64,000 bases of DNA from Rickettsiales bacterium (GCA_002691145.1 NZHE01000024.1:101271-165270); one strand, 5' to 3'; counted from the first letter of the stretch, positions 31,807 to 42,850 are shown. Translations and numbers: made by a program. The notes: generated by a model not told the origin, from the letters alone.

Positions 31807-33147
31807 ATGAATAAAAATTTAATCATAGATATAATTGAAAAACTTAAAAAAAAAGGCTGTGATCAGTCTGATGTTTTTTTAAAACAGAATGTTACAAAAA
31901 GTTCCTCAGTAAGATTGAGAATGCTTGAAAAAAATGAATCATCTCAAAACACTCAGATTGGAATTCGAGCAGTAAAGGGAAAAAAACAATCAATAATTTC
32001 GTCTAGTAACATAGATCCTAAAAATATTGATGTGTTAGTTCAAAAAGTAGTAGATATGGTAGCTGTAGTGCCAGACAATAATTACTGTGGATTAGCTGAA
32101 GATAATCTTATCAAAAAATTTGATGAAAATCTTTTAAAAAGTTTAGACTTGTTCGATACTTTTGAGCCCTCTATTGATGAACTTAAAGCTAAAGCTATAT
32201 TACTCGAAGATAGTGCCTTAAAGAATAAGCAGATTATTAATTCTGAAGGTGCAGAAGTTTCATGGACAAAATCAAAATATTTGCTTGCTGGCTCAAATAA
32301 TATGTTTCAAGAATACACTAAAACATTTAGCAGTTTTATTTTAGCTGTTCTTGCGGGAAATAATTCAGGAATGGAAAGAGAATATGATTTTAAAAGCAAG
32401 GTTTATTTTGAAGACCTTGGAAATTTTGAAAAAATAGGCGAGGAAACAGCTAGAAAAGCAGTTAGTAAATTAAATTCAAAAAAAATTAAAACATGTAAGG
32501 CTGATGTTATATATGATGCCAGGATATCTTCTTCATTATTAAGACATTTAGCTGCTGCTGCTAATGCAGTTTCAGTTGCTCGAGGTACTAGTTTTCTCAA
32601 AGATAAACTAGGAAAAAAACTGTTTAATAAAGAAATAAATATTATTGATGACCCAAGACTAGCAAGAATGTTAAATACAAAAATTATTGATTGTGAAGGA
32701 ATTGAGACAAAAACAATGAAATTAATTAAAAATGGAGAGTTGCAATTTTATTTTAATTCTCTTGAATCTGCAAGACAACTTAATCAAAAAGCAACCGGTC
32801 ATGGAACAAGAGGAGTTACCAGTTTACCCTATCCATCAGTTTCAAACCTTTTCTTAGAAAATGGAAAAGTTTCAAGAGAAGATCTCATAGGGAGTTTAAA
32901 AAAAGGTCTATTAGTTACCGAATTAATGGGTACTTCAATTAATCCTTCTAATGGAGATTATAGCAGAGGAGCGTCAGGATTTTGGATTGAAAATGGAGAA
33001 ATTTCACACCCTGTCTCTGAAATTACAATAGCTGGAAATCTTTTTGATATTTTTAATTGTTTGATTCCAGCAAACGACTTAAGATTCAATTACTCAATTA
33101 ATAGTCCATCATGCTTAGTTCAAAACATGACTATAGCTGGAATTTAG
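31807..33147 (+). CDS. pmbA: Metalloprotease PmbA/TldE
   Basis: TldD/PmbA family: GTRGVTSLPYPSVSNLFLENG, TELMGTSINPSNGDYSRGASGFWIENGEI. Confidence 0.95.
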   Translation: MNKNLIIDIIEKLKKKGCDQSDVFLKQNVTKSSSVRLRMLEKNESSQNTQIGIRAVKGKKQSIISSSNIDPKNIDVLVQKVVDMVAVVPDNNYCGLAEDNLIKKFDENLLKSLDLFDTFEPSIDELKAKAILLEDSALKNKQIINSEGAEVSWTKSKYLLAGSNNMFQEYTKTFSSFILAVLAGNNSGMEREYDFKSKVYFEDLGNFEKIGEETARKAVSKLNSKKIKTCKADVIYDARISSSLLRHLAAAANAVSVARGTSFLKDKLGKKLFNKEINIIDDPRLARMLNTKIIDCEGIETKTMKLIKNGELQFYFNSLESARQLNQKATGHGTRGVTSLPYPSVSNLFLENGKVSREDLIGSLKKGLLVTELMGTSINPSNGDYSRGASGFWIENGEISHPVSEITIAGNLFDIFNCLIPANDLRFNYSINSPSCLVQNMTIAGI

Positions 33148-33150
33148 TTA

Positions 33151-33948
33151 ATGATATCTGATGTTTCACACTTAGGACCGGATTTAAAAAAAGAAATCTT
33201 AAATGCTATTATACAAGCAGGACAAATTGCGAAAGATTATGGCAAAAAAGAAATTAAGGTTTGGCAGAAATCAGAATCTCAGCCTGTTACTAATGCAGAT
33301 ATAGAGATAAATGAGTTCTTAAAAAAATTTTTTGAAAAAATTTCTCCCGATTTTGGTTGGTTATCAGAGGAATCCCAGGACGATTCATCAAGAAAGAATA
33401 AAAGTTATTTTTGGTGTGTTGACCCAATCGACGGAACAAGGTCTTTTATTAATAAAAAACCCGAATACACTATTTCTGTAGCCCTCATTAAAAAAAATAT
33501 CCCAATTATTGGAATTATATATAACCCACTTACTAAGGAGTTATTTTTTGCAGAGAAGAATAAAGGGGCTGTTTGTAATGACAAAAAGATAACAGTAAAT
33601 AATGAGAAAAATATTAAAAATTGTAAAATTGCAATAAGCTCATCTGAGGAAAGAACTATAAAAAATTTTAGTTTTTTTAAAAATCTAAACTCTATAAAAA
33701 TGGGTTCCATTGCTTACAAGGTTGCTCTTGCTGCGAAGGGTGAAATTGACATTGCTTTAAGTTTTACAAAAAAAAATGATTGGGATTTGGCAGCCGCATT
33801 TGTTTTACTCAGTGAAGCAGGAGGAACCATGACAAATTTGGATGGTAAAAATATTAAATTTAATTCAGACAGTTTAAAAATCACAAATGTTTTAGCTTGC
33901 AACAAAATGCTTCATAAAAGGATTATAAATGAAACTGAAATGAGTTGA
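33151..33948 (+). CDS. Inositol monophosphatase family / 3'(2'),5'-bisphosphate nucleotidase-like
   Basis: SEEſ-type metal site SEESQDD, WCVDPIDGTRSFINKKPEYTISVALI, C-terminal KNDWDLAAAFVLLSEAGG. Confidence 0.9.
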   Translation: MISDVSHLGPDLKKEILNAIIQAGQIAKDYGKKEIKVWQKSESQPVTNADIEINEFLKKFFEKISPDFGWLSEESQDDSSRKNKSYFWCVDPIDGTRSFINKKPEYTISVALIKKNIPIIGIIYNPLTKELFFAEKNKGAVCNDKKITVNNEKNIKNCKIAISSSEERTIKNFSFFKNLNSIKMGSIAYKVALAAKGEIDIALSFTKKNDWDLAAAFVLLSEAGGTMTNLDGKNIKFNSDSLKITNVLACNKMLHKRIINETEMS

Positions 33949-35714
33949 TGAAGAAAAATACAACTGAAAGATTGCTCAAAAGATTAATAAAGAATTATGT
34001 TGCTAAACATAAAATTAAATTAATAATTGCATTAGGGTGTATGATAATTGTGTCAGCATCAACTGCAATACATGCTTGGATGATGCAACCTGTATTAGAC
34101 GACATTTTTTTAAATAAGGATTCGAAAATGTTAATTTTACTGCCCTTGCTGATTTTATTTATAGCTGTAACAAAAGGAATGGCATCCTACTTTCAATCAA
34201 TATATATGAATTTTATAGGATTTCGTATTGTTGCTGATATCCAATCTGAAATGTTTTCATCAATAATTAAATGTGACTTATCGTATTTTAATGATTTAAA
34301 TACTGGAACACTAGTTTCTAGATTCTTAGCTGATGTAGGTTCTTTAACAAGAGGAGTTCATACGGTAATTACAAATATTATTAAAGATTTTTTGACAATC
34401 TTTTTTCTTGTAGGTGTTATGTTTTATCATGATTGGAAGTTGGCTATTTTGGCATTCGTCGTGTTTCCAATTTCGATATTACCAATTGTGAAAATAGGAA
34501 AAAAAATAAGAAAAATTTCCACACAAACTCAAGTAGGTTTTGGAGAACTTACCTCAAAACTAAGTCAAACTTTTTCAGGTATTAAAACGGTAAAGTCATT
34601 TAATGCACAAGCTTTTGAGAAAAATAGAGTTGATGATTCAATAGAAAATATATTTAAACTTACTTTTAAATCAAATAAGATTAGCTCAATTGCTAGACCT
34701 TTAATGGAAACACTGGGTGGTTTAGCAATTGCATTTGTAATTTGGATTGGCGGAAGTCAAGTAATAGAAGGAACAACAACACCCGGGACTTTTTTTTCTT
34801 TTATTACTGCACTTTTAATGGCCTATCAACCGGTAAAGTCACTTGCAAGTCTCAATGCAACATTACAAACTGCTATGGCCTCAGCAGAAAGAGTATTTTC
34901 TATAATTGACACAAAGCCGAAAATCAAAGATCAAGATTTAACAAAAGAAGAAAAACTTAAGAATATTAGAGAAATTAGATTTTCTAAAGTATTTTTTAAG
35001 TATAATAATTCTCAAGATGACATAATAAAAAATTGTAATATAAGGATTACAAAAGGAAAAAAGATCGCATTAGTTGGTCACTCAGGCGCTGGTAAAAGTT
35101 CGTTATTAAATTTAATTCCAAGATTTTATGAGCCTTACAAAGGAGACATTTTTTTGGATGATATTAATATCAAAGACATTAAACTTGAAAAACTTAGAAA
35201 TCTTTTTTCAGTTGTTAGTCAAGACATTAATTTATTCGATGGCACTGTCAATTTTAATATTAGTTATGGTTCCAAAAAAAAAAGTTATGAAGAAATTTTA
35301 AATGCCTTAAGGGATTCTGGAAGTGAAGAATTTGTAAATTCGTTGCCGCATGGTATTGATACGGAAATTGGAGAAAATGGAGTAAAACTATCTGGAGGAC
35401 AGAGGCAGAGAATAGCAATAGCAAGAGCTTTTTTAAAAAACGCCCCTTTTCTGCTGTTAGATGAAGCAACTTCATCACTAGATTCAAAGTCTGAAAAAAA
35501 AATTCAAGTTGCTTTGAATAAGCTTATGAGGGATAGGACCTCACTGATTATTGCTCATAGACTTTCTACAATAAATGACGCAGATAAAATTATTGTTATT
35601 GATAATGGAATGATTTCAGATTCAGGAACGCACATTCAGCTAATGAAAAAATCAAAATTATATAAAAATTTATATAAACTTCAATTTAAAGAGAATGCTA
35701 AAAAAATTATTTAG
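33945..35714 (+). CDS. msbA: ABC transporter, lipid A export permease/ATPase MsbA-like
   Basis: Fused TMD-NBD: VGHSGAGKSSLLNLIPRFY, LSGGQRQRIAIARAFLKNAPFLLLDEATSSLD; upstream of waaA/lpxK. Confidence 0.92.
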   Translation: MMKKNTTERLLKRLIKNYVAKHKIKLIIALGCMIIVSASTAIHAWMMQPVLDDIFLNKDSKMLILLPLLILFIAVTKGMASYFQSIYMNFIGFRIVADIQSEMFSSIIKCDLSYFNDLNTGTLVSRFLADVGSLTRGVHTVITNIIKDFLTIFFLVGVMFYHDWKLAILAFVVFPISILPIVKIGKKIRKISTQTQVGFGELTSKLSQTFSGIKTVKSFNAQAFEKNRVDDSIENIFKLTFKSNKISSIARPLMETLGGLAIAFVIWIGGSQVIEGTTTPGTFFSFITALLMAYQPVKSLASLNATLQTAMASAERVFSIIDTKPKIKDQDLTKEEKLKNIREIRFSKVFFKYNNSQDDIIKNCNIRITKGKKIALVGHSGAGKSSLLNLIPRFYEPYKGDIFLDDINIKDIKLEKLRNLFSVVSQDINLFDGTVNFNISYGSKKKSYEEILNALRDSGSEEFVNSLPHGIDTEIGENGVKLSGGQRQRIAIARAFLKNAPFLLLDEATSSLDSKSEKKIQVALNKLMRDRTSLIIAHRLSTINDADKIIVIDNGMISDSGTHIQLMKKSKLYKNLYKLQFKENAKKII

Positions 35715-36351
35715 AGTCAAATTTATTCAATCTTTTTTCAGCTGGCTTATTTCTGTTTACTTAAAAATTTGTTACCACACTTCAATATGGAGAGTGAAGA
35801 ATTTACGAAATGCACAACAAGTAATAAATAGTGAAACATCATGCATAGTTTGCTTTTGGCATGGACGATTATTAATGACTCCATTTTGTTGGAATGATAA
35901 TAAAAAGTTCTCGATGCTAATTTCTAGTCATCCTGACGGTGTTTTAATTTCAAAAGCTGTGTCATATTTTGGAATAAAAACAATAGTTGGTTCATCTTCA
36001 AAAAATAAATTCTCATCATTTAAAAACATCATCAAAGAAATAAAATCAAATAATGCAGTTGGAATTACTCCAGACGGACCGAGAGGACCAAAAAGAAAGG
36101 TTAAAGAGGGCATTATATCTCTAGCAAAACTTACACAAGTTCCTATTCTTCCGCTTGCTTTTGGCTCAAAATTTGGAAAAGAGCTAAATTCTTGGGACAA
36201 ATTTTTATTAATATCTCCATTTAATAAATTTGTTGCAGTATGGGGAAATCCTATTCATATTAAAAAAAATAAAGATATAAAAATAGCAATGAAAAATCTT
36301 GAAAAAGAGTTAAATAGAATCACAAATCTAGCAGATAACCTATCAAATTGA
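35695..36351 (+). CDS. Lysophospholipid acyltransferase-like, DUF374 family
   Basis: CFWHGRLLMTPF, SSHPDGVLISKAVSYFG, ITPDGPRGPKRKVKEGIISLA. Confidence 0.9.
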   Translation: MLKKLFRVKFIQSFFSWLISVYLKICYHTSIWRVKNLRNAQQVINSETSCIVCFWHGRLLMTPFCWNDNKKFSMLISSHPDGVLISKAVSYFGIKTIVGSSSKNKFSSFKNIIKEIKSNNAVGITPDGPRGPKRKVKEGIISLAKLTQVPILPLAFGSKFGKELNSWDKFLLISPFNKFVAVWGNPIHIKKNKDIKIAMKNLEKELNRITNLADNLSN

Positions 36352-37616
36352 TGATATTAAATACCTATAGAATAATAACAAACTTTTTGTATTTTCCTTT
36401 TTTTATTTATTTTCTTTTAAGAATGTTAAGAAAAAAAGAAAGCTTAGAAAGTCTAAAAGAAAAAAATGGTTTTTACTCAATAAAAAAACCTCCTGGTAAA
36501 TTAATTTGGATAAATGCAATTAGTATTGGTGAATCCCTTTCAACTTTATCTCTTATAAAAAAAATCTCAACGGATTTTCCAAACTCCACGATTCTTTTAA
36601 CCACGTCAACCCAATCTTCTAATAAAGTCATTAGAAATAGAAAAATTAAAAACGTAATTCTCCAATTTGCACCAATAGATATTCAATTTGTCATGAAAAA
36701 ATTTTTAAACTATTGGAAACCAGATATTTGTATATTAATAGAATCAGAAATATGGCCTAATTTAATTTTTCATGTTAAAAAGCAGAAAATTCCTTTGATA
36801 CTTCTTAATGCTAGAATGTCAGAAAAATCATTCAAAAGATGGAGTCATATAAAGAAAATTTCAAATAAGCTGTTTCAAGAGTTTGATCTTTGTCTAGTAC
36901 AAAACGAGAAATCTAAAAATATGTTTAAGGAATTGGGAACCAAAAATGTGGAATATCTTGGGAATTTAAAATTTTTTTCAGAACAGCTTCCTGTTAACTT
37001 ACAAAAGCTAAAAGAGTTTAGTAATCAAGTGAAAGGCAGGGATATCTTAGTATTAGCAAGCAGTCATTTTAATGAAGAAGAAATTTTTACAAATGTATAT
37101 TTGGAACTTAAAAAAAAACATTCTAATTTATTATTTATTATTGTTCCTCGCCACGTTTACAGATCTGACCAAATTACGAAGATGTTAAAAAAAAAAAAAA
37201 TGAATTATAAACTCAGATCAAATCAGGAGAAGATTTGTCCTTTAACTGATTGTTATCTTGCTGACACTTTTGATGAGTTAGGCTTATTTTATAAGACATC
37301 AAAATGTGTAATTATTGGTGGCTCTTTTATAAATCATGGAGGACAAAACTTGATAGAAGCTGCTAATTTTAACTGCCCTATAATTACTGGACCTTATATG
37401 GATAATTTTATTGATATAGAAAAAATATTTTTAAATAAACAATCGATAATTAAATTAAATAACTCTTATGACGCTTGTAATAAAATTTCAAAGATTTTAA
37501 CAAATCAAGACTACACGAAAGAGTTAAAAAAAAAACTCCATGATTTATGCATTTCTGAAAAAGGAAAAAAGAATATTATCTGGTCGAAATTAAAAGCTTA
37601 TTTAAAAGAAATCTAA
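36348..37616 (+). CDS. waaA: 3-deoxy-D-manno-octulosonic acid transferase
   Basis: IWINAISIGESLSTLSLIKKI, ESEIWPNLI, LLNARMSEKSFKRW, FINHGGQNLIEAANFNCPIITGPYM. Contains an in-frame A14 run at 37187-37200. Confidence 0.95.
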   Translation: MMILNTYRIITNFLYFPFFIYFLLRMLRKKESLESLKEKNGFYSIKKPPGKLIWINAISIGESLSTLSLIKKISTDFPNSTILLTTSTQSSNKVIRNRKIKNVILQFAPIDIQFVMKKFLNYWKPDICILIESEIWPNLIFHVKKQKIPLILLNARMSEKSFKRWSHIKKISNKLFQEFDLCLVQNEKSKNMFKELGTKNVEYLGNLKFFSEQLPVNLQKLKEFSNQVKGRDILVLASSHFNEEEIFTNVYLELKKKHSNLLFIIVPRHVYRSDQITKMLKKKKMNYKLRSNQEKICPLTDCYLADTFDELGLFYKTSKCVIIGGSFINHGGQNLIEAANFNCPIITGPYMDNFIDIEKIFLNKQSIIKLNNSYDACNKISKILTNQDYTKELKKKLHDLCISEKGKKNIIWSKLKAYLKEI

Positions 37617-37619
37617 TTT

Positions 37620-38582
37620 ATGAAAAAACCTAAATTCTGGAAAAAAAGATCTAATATTTTTGATGTTATTCTAAAGCCTTTATCCATTATCTACATATTA
37701 CTAAGTTTACTAAATACAGCCTTTAAAAAAGAAAAAAGAATGAAAGTTCCAGTATTGTGCGTTGGTAATCTAATAATGGGAGGAGCAGGCAAAACCCCCA
37801 CGGTTATAGCAATATCTGATCTTTTAGTAAAAAATTTTAATTTAATTCATATTTTAATGCGGGGTTATAAAGGTAAAAATAGTAAAGCTAAGTTGGTTGA
37901 TGAAAACGATAATATAGCTAGTGTTGGGGATGAAGCATTAATTCATTTTGAAAATAACCAAGTATGCATTTCTAGAAACAGATATATAGGTGCAGAACTA
38001 TGCCAAAAAAACGGTGCTGACTTAATTATTCTAGACGATGGATTTCAAAGTAAACATATAGTGAAGAATTTATCCTTTGTAGTAGTAGATAATTATTTTC
38101 AATTTGGAAATAAAAAAGTCTTTCCAGCAGGTCCGTTAAGAGAGCCATTATTTTTAGGTTTTAAAAGAGCTGACGCCGTGATTCTAATCAAAAATATAGA
38201 AGATAAAATCTTTGATCTAAGTTTTTCTAAGTTACCAATTTTTTTCGCAAAAAAAGTAATAATTTTACCAAAATTAAAAAAAAAGAATGCACTGGCTTTT
38301 TGTGGAATTGGTAATCCTGAAAATTTTTTTCAATCCTTGAAAGATTATAAAGTTAATGTGAAACATAAATTAATATTTCCTGATCACCACATGTATGAGG
38401 AAAAAGAAATAAAAAATATTATTAAAAGTGCAGAAAAATCTGATTTACAGATTTTGACTACTAAAAAAGACTTTATTAAGATTCATAAGAAATACCATTC
38501 AAAGATTAAAATGGTTGACATGTATATTAAGTTTGAGAAAGAAGAAAAATTAAAACAATTTATTTTATCTAATTTGAAATAA
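37620..38582 (+). CDS. lpxK: Tetraacyldisaccharide 4'-kinase
   Basis: VGNLIMGGAGKTPTVIAI, LILDDGFQSKHI, VFPAGPLREPL. Confidence 0.95.
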   Translation: MKKPKFWKKRSNIFDVILKPLSIIYILLSLLNTAFKKEKRMKVPVLCVGNLIMGGAGKTPTVIAISDLLVKNFNLIHILMRGYKGKNSKAKLVDENDNIASVGDEALIHFENNQVCISRNRYIGAELCQKNGADLIILDDGFQSKHIVKNLSFVVVDNYFQFGNKKVFPAGPLREPLFLGFKRADAVILIKNIEDKIFDLSFSKLPIFFAKKVIILPKLKKKNALAFCGIGNPENFFQSLKDYKVNVKHKLIFPDHHMYEEKEIKNIIKSAEKSDLQILTTKKDFIKIHKKYHSKIKMVDMYIKFEKEEKLKQFILSNLK

Positions 38583-38583
38583 G

Positions 38584-39372
38584 TTAAAAGCTGTAATCAA
38601 TCAGACTCATAGGATCTACTGGTTTATTTTTTAAATACACTCCCCAATGTAGATGAGGACCTGATGCTCTTCCTGTTTTTCCAACTGAGCCAATTAGATC
38701 ACCTTTTTTAATTATATCACTTTTATTGACATAAAAATCTTCTAGATGGGCAAAGATTGAAATTATACCAAGCCCATGATCAACAATAATGGTATTTCCA
38801 GTATAAAACATATTTTCAAAAACCCCCTTTACTTTTCCCTCAGCTGGTGACCTTATAGGTGCTCCTATTGGTGCAGCAATGTCTAATCCATAGTGAGGTC
38901 TTTTAGGAACTTTATTTAGTATTCTTTGGCTACCAAAAACCCCAGATATTCTGCCTTTTACCGGTATAATAAAATTATTTTTAAATAATCTTTTATTGAC
39001 ACCAAGTTTCTTAGACTTATCAATATTTTTTTTATCATTTATAATGTTATTAAAATCCTCTTTATTAGGATTAACTTTCCTTGGTTTAAGATTAGTAATT
39101 CTTTCAATTCTATACTTTTTTTTGGTTACAGGATATTTTTTTTGAACACCATCAATTTCAATATATACATGCTGTTCAAACTTTCTTCCGAATGCGAATA
39201 AGAAATGGTTATCATCAGATAATTTAATAGGTTCATTATTAACTTTTATTTTTTGATATGATTCAAATTTACCAATAATTAAACCACCTTCGCAAAAACA
39301 ACCTTTAATATTATTAAAATCAGAGGAAAATATGGGAGTAGAAAAAAAAAAAAAGATTATAAATATTTTCAT
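38584..39372 (-). CDS. M23-family peptidase (LytM domain)
   Basis: RPHYGLDIAAPIGAPIRSPAEGKV...GNTIIVDHGLGIISIFAHL...GRASGPHLHWGVYLKNKPVDP. Confidence 0.95.
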   Translation of the reverse strand: MKIFIIFFFFSTPIFSSDFNNIKGCFCEGGLIIGKFESYQKIKVNNEPIKLSDDNHFLFAFGRKFEQHVYIEIDGVQKKYPVTKKKYRIERITNLKPRKVNPNKEDFNNIINDKKNIDKSKKLGVNKRLFKNNFIIPVKGRISGVFGSQRILNKVPKRPHYGLDIAAPIGAPIRSPAEGKVKGVFENMFYTGNTIIVDHGLGIISIFAHLEDFYVNKSDIIKKGDLIGSVGKTGRASGPHLHWGVYLKNKPVDPMSLIDYSF

Positions 39373-40712
39373 TTGACTTTCTTTAATGTCACTTTACTAG
39401 AAAAAAACTCTATTTCAACTTTACTATTTAATGATATTTTTTTCCCATCACTTATAATCTTTTTATCCATTCTCGCCACACTAAACCCCCTCTTCAAAAT
39501 ATTTTTATAAGATAATGAGTTTAAAAGTTTGGTCTTACTATTACATTCTTGCTTGTTCTTTTGAATTTTTAATATAATTTTATTGTTTAATCTTAATAAA
39601 ATTTGTTTTATTTTTTGTTCAATAATTTTTATTTTAGTTTCAAATTTGGTTGGTTGAAAATTAATAGAGAAATCTTTAAGATTTAATTTTTTTTTTCTTA
39701 ACAGACTATTAATTAAACTATTGAGCCTAATCTCAATAAAATCTAGTGACTGAAAATTTTGTTCAATTACATGGTTTAAATTTGGTAATTTATTTTTTTC
39801 TCTCTCCAATTTTATTAATTTGTGTTCAATTATTCCCTGTAAAAGTTTAGATGCGAAATTTGTTTTTCCCTTTAAATTTTCTAAAAGTTCTTTTTTAACT
39901 GGTAATGCTAATTCAACTGCAGCTGTTGGCGTTGAGGCTCTTAAATCAGAAACAAAATCAGATAATGTTACATCTGTTTCATGACCAATAGCAGATACTA
40001 CTGGGATTACTGAATTATCTATAGCTCTAACTACTTTCTCATCGTTAAAAGACATTAAATCTTCAAAACTACCTCCCCCTCTAGCAATTATAATAAAGTC
40101 AACATGAAAAATTTTATTTCCATACATTTTTTCAGAATTAACAACATTAATAGCATTAACTATTTCTTCAACTGAATCTTTTCCTTGAACTTTAACTGGG
40201 TATATAATTATTTCCAATTGAAACCTTTCTTTCACCCTATGGATTATATCTCTTATTACTGCCCCAGATTGCGAAGTAATAACACAAATTTTTTCTGAAA
40301 CTAATGGTAATGCTTTTTTCTTTTCATCATCAAACAAACCCTCATCTAGAAGTTTTTTTTTTAAAATTTCAAATTTTTTTAATAGATACCCTTCACCCTC
40401 ATAATCAATACTATCCACAATTAATTGATATTTTGATTGAGGGGCGTAGGTCGTTATTCTTCCCTTAATAATTATATAATCTCCATCTTTAGGTATAACT
40501 TTCAAAGTCTTAACATTAGTTCTCCAACAAACCGATGAAATATTATCAATTTCGTCTTTTAGAGTAAAATATAGATGTCCGGAAGAATGTTGAAATATTT
40601 TAGAAACTTCACCACTTACTTTTATGTAATTAAATTGATTTTCAATAATTTGTTTAATAGACTTATTTAACTCAGAAACAGTAAATTGTTTTATGTTTGA
40701 ACTTTCATGCAT
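39369..40712 (-). CDS. xseA: Exodeoxyribonuclease VII large subunit
   Basis: FTVSELNKSIKQIIENQFNYIKVSGEVS, IARGGGSFEDLMSFNDEKVVRAI, SAIGHETDVTLSDFVSDLRASTPTAAVEL. Confidence 0.97.
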   Translation of the reverse strand: MHESSNIKQFTVSELNKSIKQIIENQFNYIKVSGEVSKIFQHSSGHLYFTLKDEIDNISSVCWRTNVKTLKVIPKDGDYIIIKGRITTYAPQSKYQLIVDSIDYEGEGYLLKKFEILKKKLLDEGLFDDEKKKALPLVSEKICVITSQSGAVIRDIIHRVKERFQLEIIIYPVKVQGKDSVEEIVNAINVVNSEKMYGNKIFHVDFIIIARGGGSFEDLMSFNDEKVVRAIDNSVIPVVSAIGHETDVTLSDFVSDLRASTPTAAVELALPVKKELLENLKGKTNFASKLLQGIIEHKLIKLEREKNKLPNLNHVIEQNFQSLDFIEIRLNSLINSLLRKKKLNLKDFSINFQPTKFETKIKIIEQKIKQILLRLNNKIILKIQKNKQECNSKTKLLNSLSYKNILKRGFSVARMDKKIISDGKKISLNSKVEIEFFSSKVTLKKVK

Positions 40713-40754
40713 ATAATAATCTTATAAAATTAATTTTAAAGTTAAAGGAAATAT

Positions 40755-42020
40755 TTGAATATACTTATTATTGGAGGTGGGGGTAGAGAACATTCCTTAT
40801 GTTGGGCTGTTTCTAAGTCCCCAAAATGTAAAAAACTTTTCTGTATCCCAGGAAACGGTGGAATTGCAGAGATAGCAACATGCATTGAAAAAAATCCAGA
40901 AAACCAACTTGAAATTTTTAATTTTTGTAAAAAAACAAAAATAGATTTAGTAATTATAGGTCCTGAAAAATATTTAGAACAAGGGTTAAGCGATTATCTT
41001 AGGAAACGAGACATTAATGTCTTTGGTCCATCAAAAAAAGCTTCAAAAATTGAAACATCAAAGACCTTTTCAAAACATTTTCTCAAAAGAAATAGTATAC
41101 CAACTGCTGATTATCATTGTTTCAATGAAATAAATGAAGCAAAAAAATATATAAAATGCAATAATCCACCTTATGTAATTAAAGTTGACGGTCTTGCTTC
41201 GGGTAAGGGTGTATTAATATGTAAAACTAAAACTGAAGCAAACAATACATTAAAAAATATTTTTGTAAAAAAAATATTTGGTAATGCAGGTAAAAAAATT
41301 TTAATCGAAGAACACCTAGATGGATTTGAAGTAAGTTTTTTTTCTTTTTTTGATAAAAATAAAATTGTAATGCTAGATTATGCGCTTGATCATAAAAGGG
41401 CATTTGATGGTGATAATGGTCCAAATACAGGAGGCATGGGTGCTTTTACTCCATCAAAAAAAATAACTAGAGAGTTATATGAAAAAATATTCAAAACAAT
41501 AATAGAACCTACCAAACAGTCCTTAGATAAAGAGCAGATAATGTTTCAGGGAATTTTATTTTTTGGAATTATGGTTACTGAAAATGGTCCAAAGGTTATA
41601 GAATACAATGTTAGATTTGGTGATCCTGAGTGCCAATCAATCGTTAGAAAAGTAAAGAGTAATTTCTTAGATATTCTATATAACACCGCAACAAATAAAC
41701 TTAAAGAAGTAAAATCTATCGTAAATAATAATTTTTCTGTCTGCGTTATACTTGCATCAAAAGGTTATCCGGAGAGATTTGAAACAAATCTGGAAATAAA
41801 AAATATAGAGAAAGCGAATAAGGTTAAAGGAGTAATAATATTTCATTGCGGAACAAAATTAGAGGATAAAAAAATATTTTCAAATGGTGGGAGAGTTCTA
41901 GCAATTACTGCCGTTGACTCAAATTTTCTAAAGGCAAGAGAGAAAGTCTATAAAGCACTAAAAATTATCAATTGGAAACATGGATTTTTCAGAAACGATA
42001 TTGGCTTCAAGAATTTTTAA
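40755..42020 (+). CDS. purD: Phosphoribosylamine--glycine ligase (TTG start)
   Basis: ILIIGGGGREHSLCWAV, VKVDGLASGKGVL, DHKRAFDGDNGPNTGGMGAF, NVRFGDPECQSI. Confidence 0.97.
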   Translation: MNILIIGGGGREHSLCWAVSKSPKCKKLFCIPGNGGIAEIATCIEKNPENQLEIFNFCKKTKIDLVIIGPEKYLEQGLSDYLRKRDINVFGPSKKASKIETSKTFSKHFLKRNSIPTADYHCFNEINEAKKYIKCNNPPYVIKVDGLASGKGVLICKTKTEANNTLKNIFVKKIFGNAGKKILIEEHLDGFEVSFFSFFDKNKIVMLDYALDHKRAFDGDNGPNTGGMGAFTPSKKITRELYEKIFKTIIEPTKQSLDKEQIMFQGILFFGIMVTENGPKVIEYNVRFGDPECQSIVRKVKSNFLDILYNTATNKLKEVKSIVNNNFSVCVILASKGYPERFETNLEIKNIEKANKVKGVIIFHCGTKLEDKKIFSNGGRVLAITAVDSNFLKAREKVYKALKIINWKHGFFRNDIGFKNF

Positions 42021-42474
42021 TTTTTCTTAACCTTTGAAAAAAATCATTGATTAAGGTTTTGCAATCTTTTTCATACATCCCTCCAAAAAAATGCTCTTCG
42101 CCTTTGCAGCTATGATATTTTTTTCTTTTATTTGAAAATTTCTTTTTGAAATTTTGGTCATATGCTCCAAAATAAACTTTTTTTATACCCGACATTATAA
42201 TTGCTGCTTCGCACATTGGGCATGGCTCTAAGGTTACATATAAACTTAATTTTCGAAATTCATATCTTTGTAAGAATTTTGAAGCTTTTTTAATTGCCTC
42301 AATTTCTGCATGAGCGGTAGGATCATTTTTTTTTCGTGAATTATTTTTAGCTTTACTTACTAAAATATTATTTTCATTTACAATTACGCATCCAACTGGA
42401 ATGTCTTCATACGATTGGCTTTCTTTTGCTAATTTTATGGCAAGTTTCATAGGATCGTTAATTTTTTTTTTCAT
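42007..42474 (-). CDS. tadA: tRNA-specific adenosine deaminase
   Basis: DPTAHAEIEAIKKA and TLEPCPMCEAAIIMSGI zinc deaminase motifs. Confidence 0.94.
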   Translation of the reverse strand: MKKKINDPMKLAIKLAKESQSYEDIPVGCVIVNENNILVSKAKNNSRKKNDPTAHAEIEAIKKASKFLQRYEFRKLSLYVTLEPCPMCEAAIIMSGIKKVYFGAYDQNFKKKFSNKRKKYHSCKGEEHFFGGMYEKDCKTLINDFFQRLRKIKNS

Positions 42475-42475
42475 A

Positions 42476-42850
42476 TTATATTTTAGTTATTTCTATAAAT
42501 TCGTCATTGTTAACAGCATTTAGTCCACTCAAAGAGTCGTTAGTTTTTCCCCAAATGTTGCAGTCAGCTGCCAACCGTATCTCATTTTTAATAGATATTG
42601 GAGTTGGGCCAAATCCAATTGCAATAAACTTTCCATCCGGCCAATAGACTATTTCTCCTAGACTTATAATTGATTTAGCATTATCCTCTAAATCAACATT
42701 TACGTCACAGGAAAAATATATTTCCTTTCCCCAAGTTTTTAATTTTTTTTTTATTGGTAATTTGTTCCAAATCAAATCAGCGGTTTTCGTATTTAATAAT
42801 TCACAAATAATTTCAATTTCTTTTATACATATTTTACATTTCCTTCTCAT
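42476..42850 (-). CDS. Cyclophilin-like fold protein (TM1367/DUF369-type)
   Basis: GEIVYWPDGKFIAIGFGPTPIS...AADCNIWGKTNDSL resembles small cyclophilin-like proteins. Confidence 0.7.
   Translation of the reverse strand: MRRKCKICIKEIEIICELLNTKTADLIWNKLPIKKKLKTWGKEIYFSCDVNVDLEDNAKSIISLGEIVYWPDGKFIAIGFGPTPISIKNEIRLAADCNIWGKTNDSLSGLNAVNNDEFIEITKI

Noticed and set aside
33405-33710. 101-aa minus-strand ORF opposite the inositol-monophosphatase-like gene (also 33714..33905)
   Set aside because: Antisense to a conserved enzyme; no independent evidence of coding.
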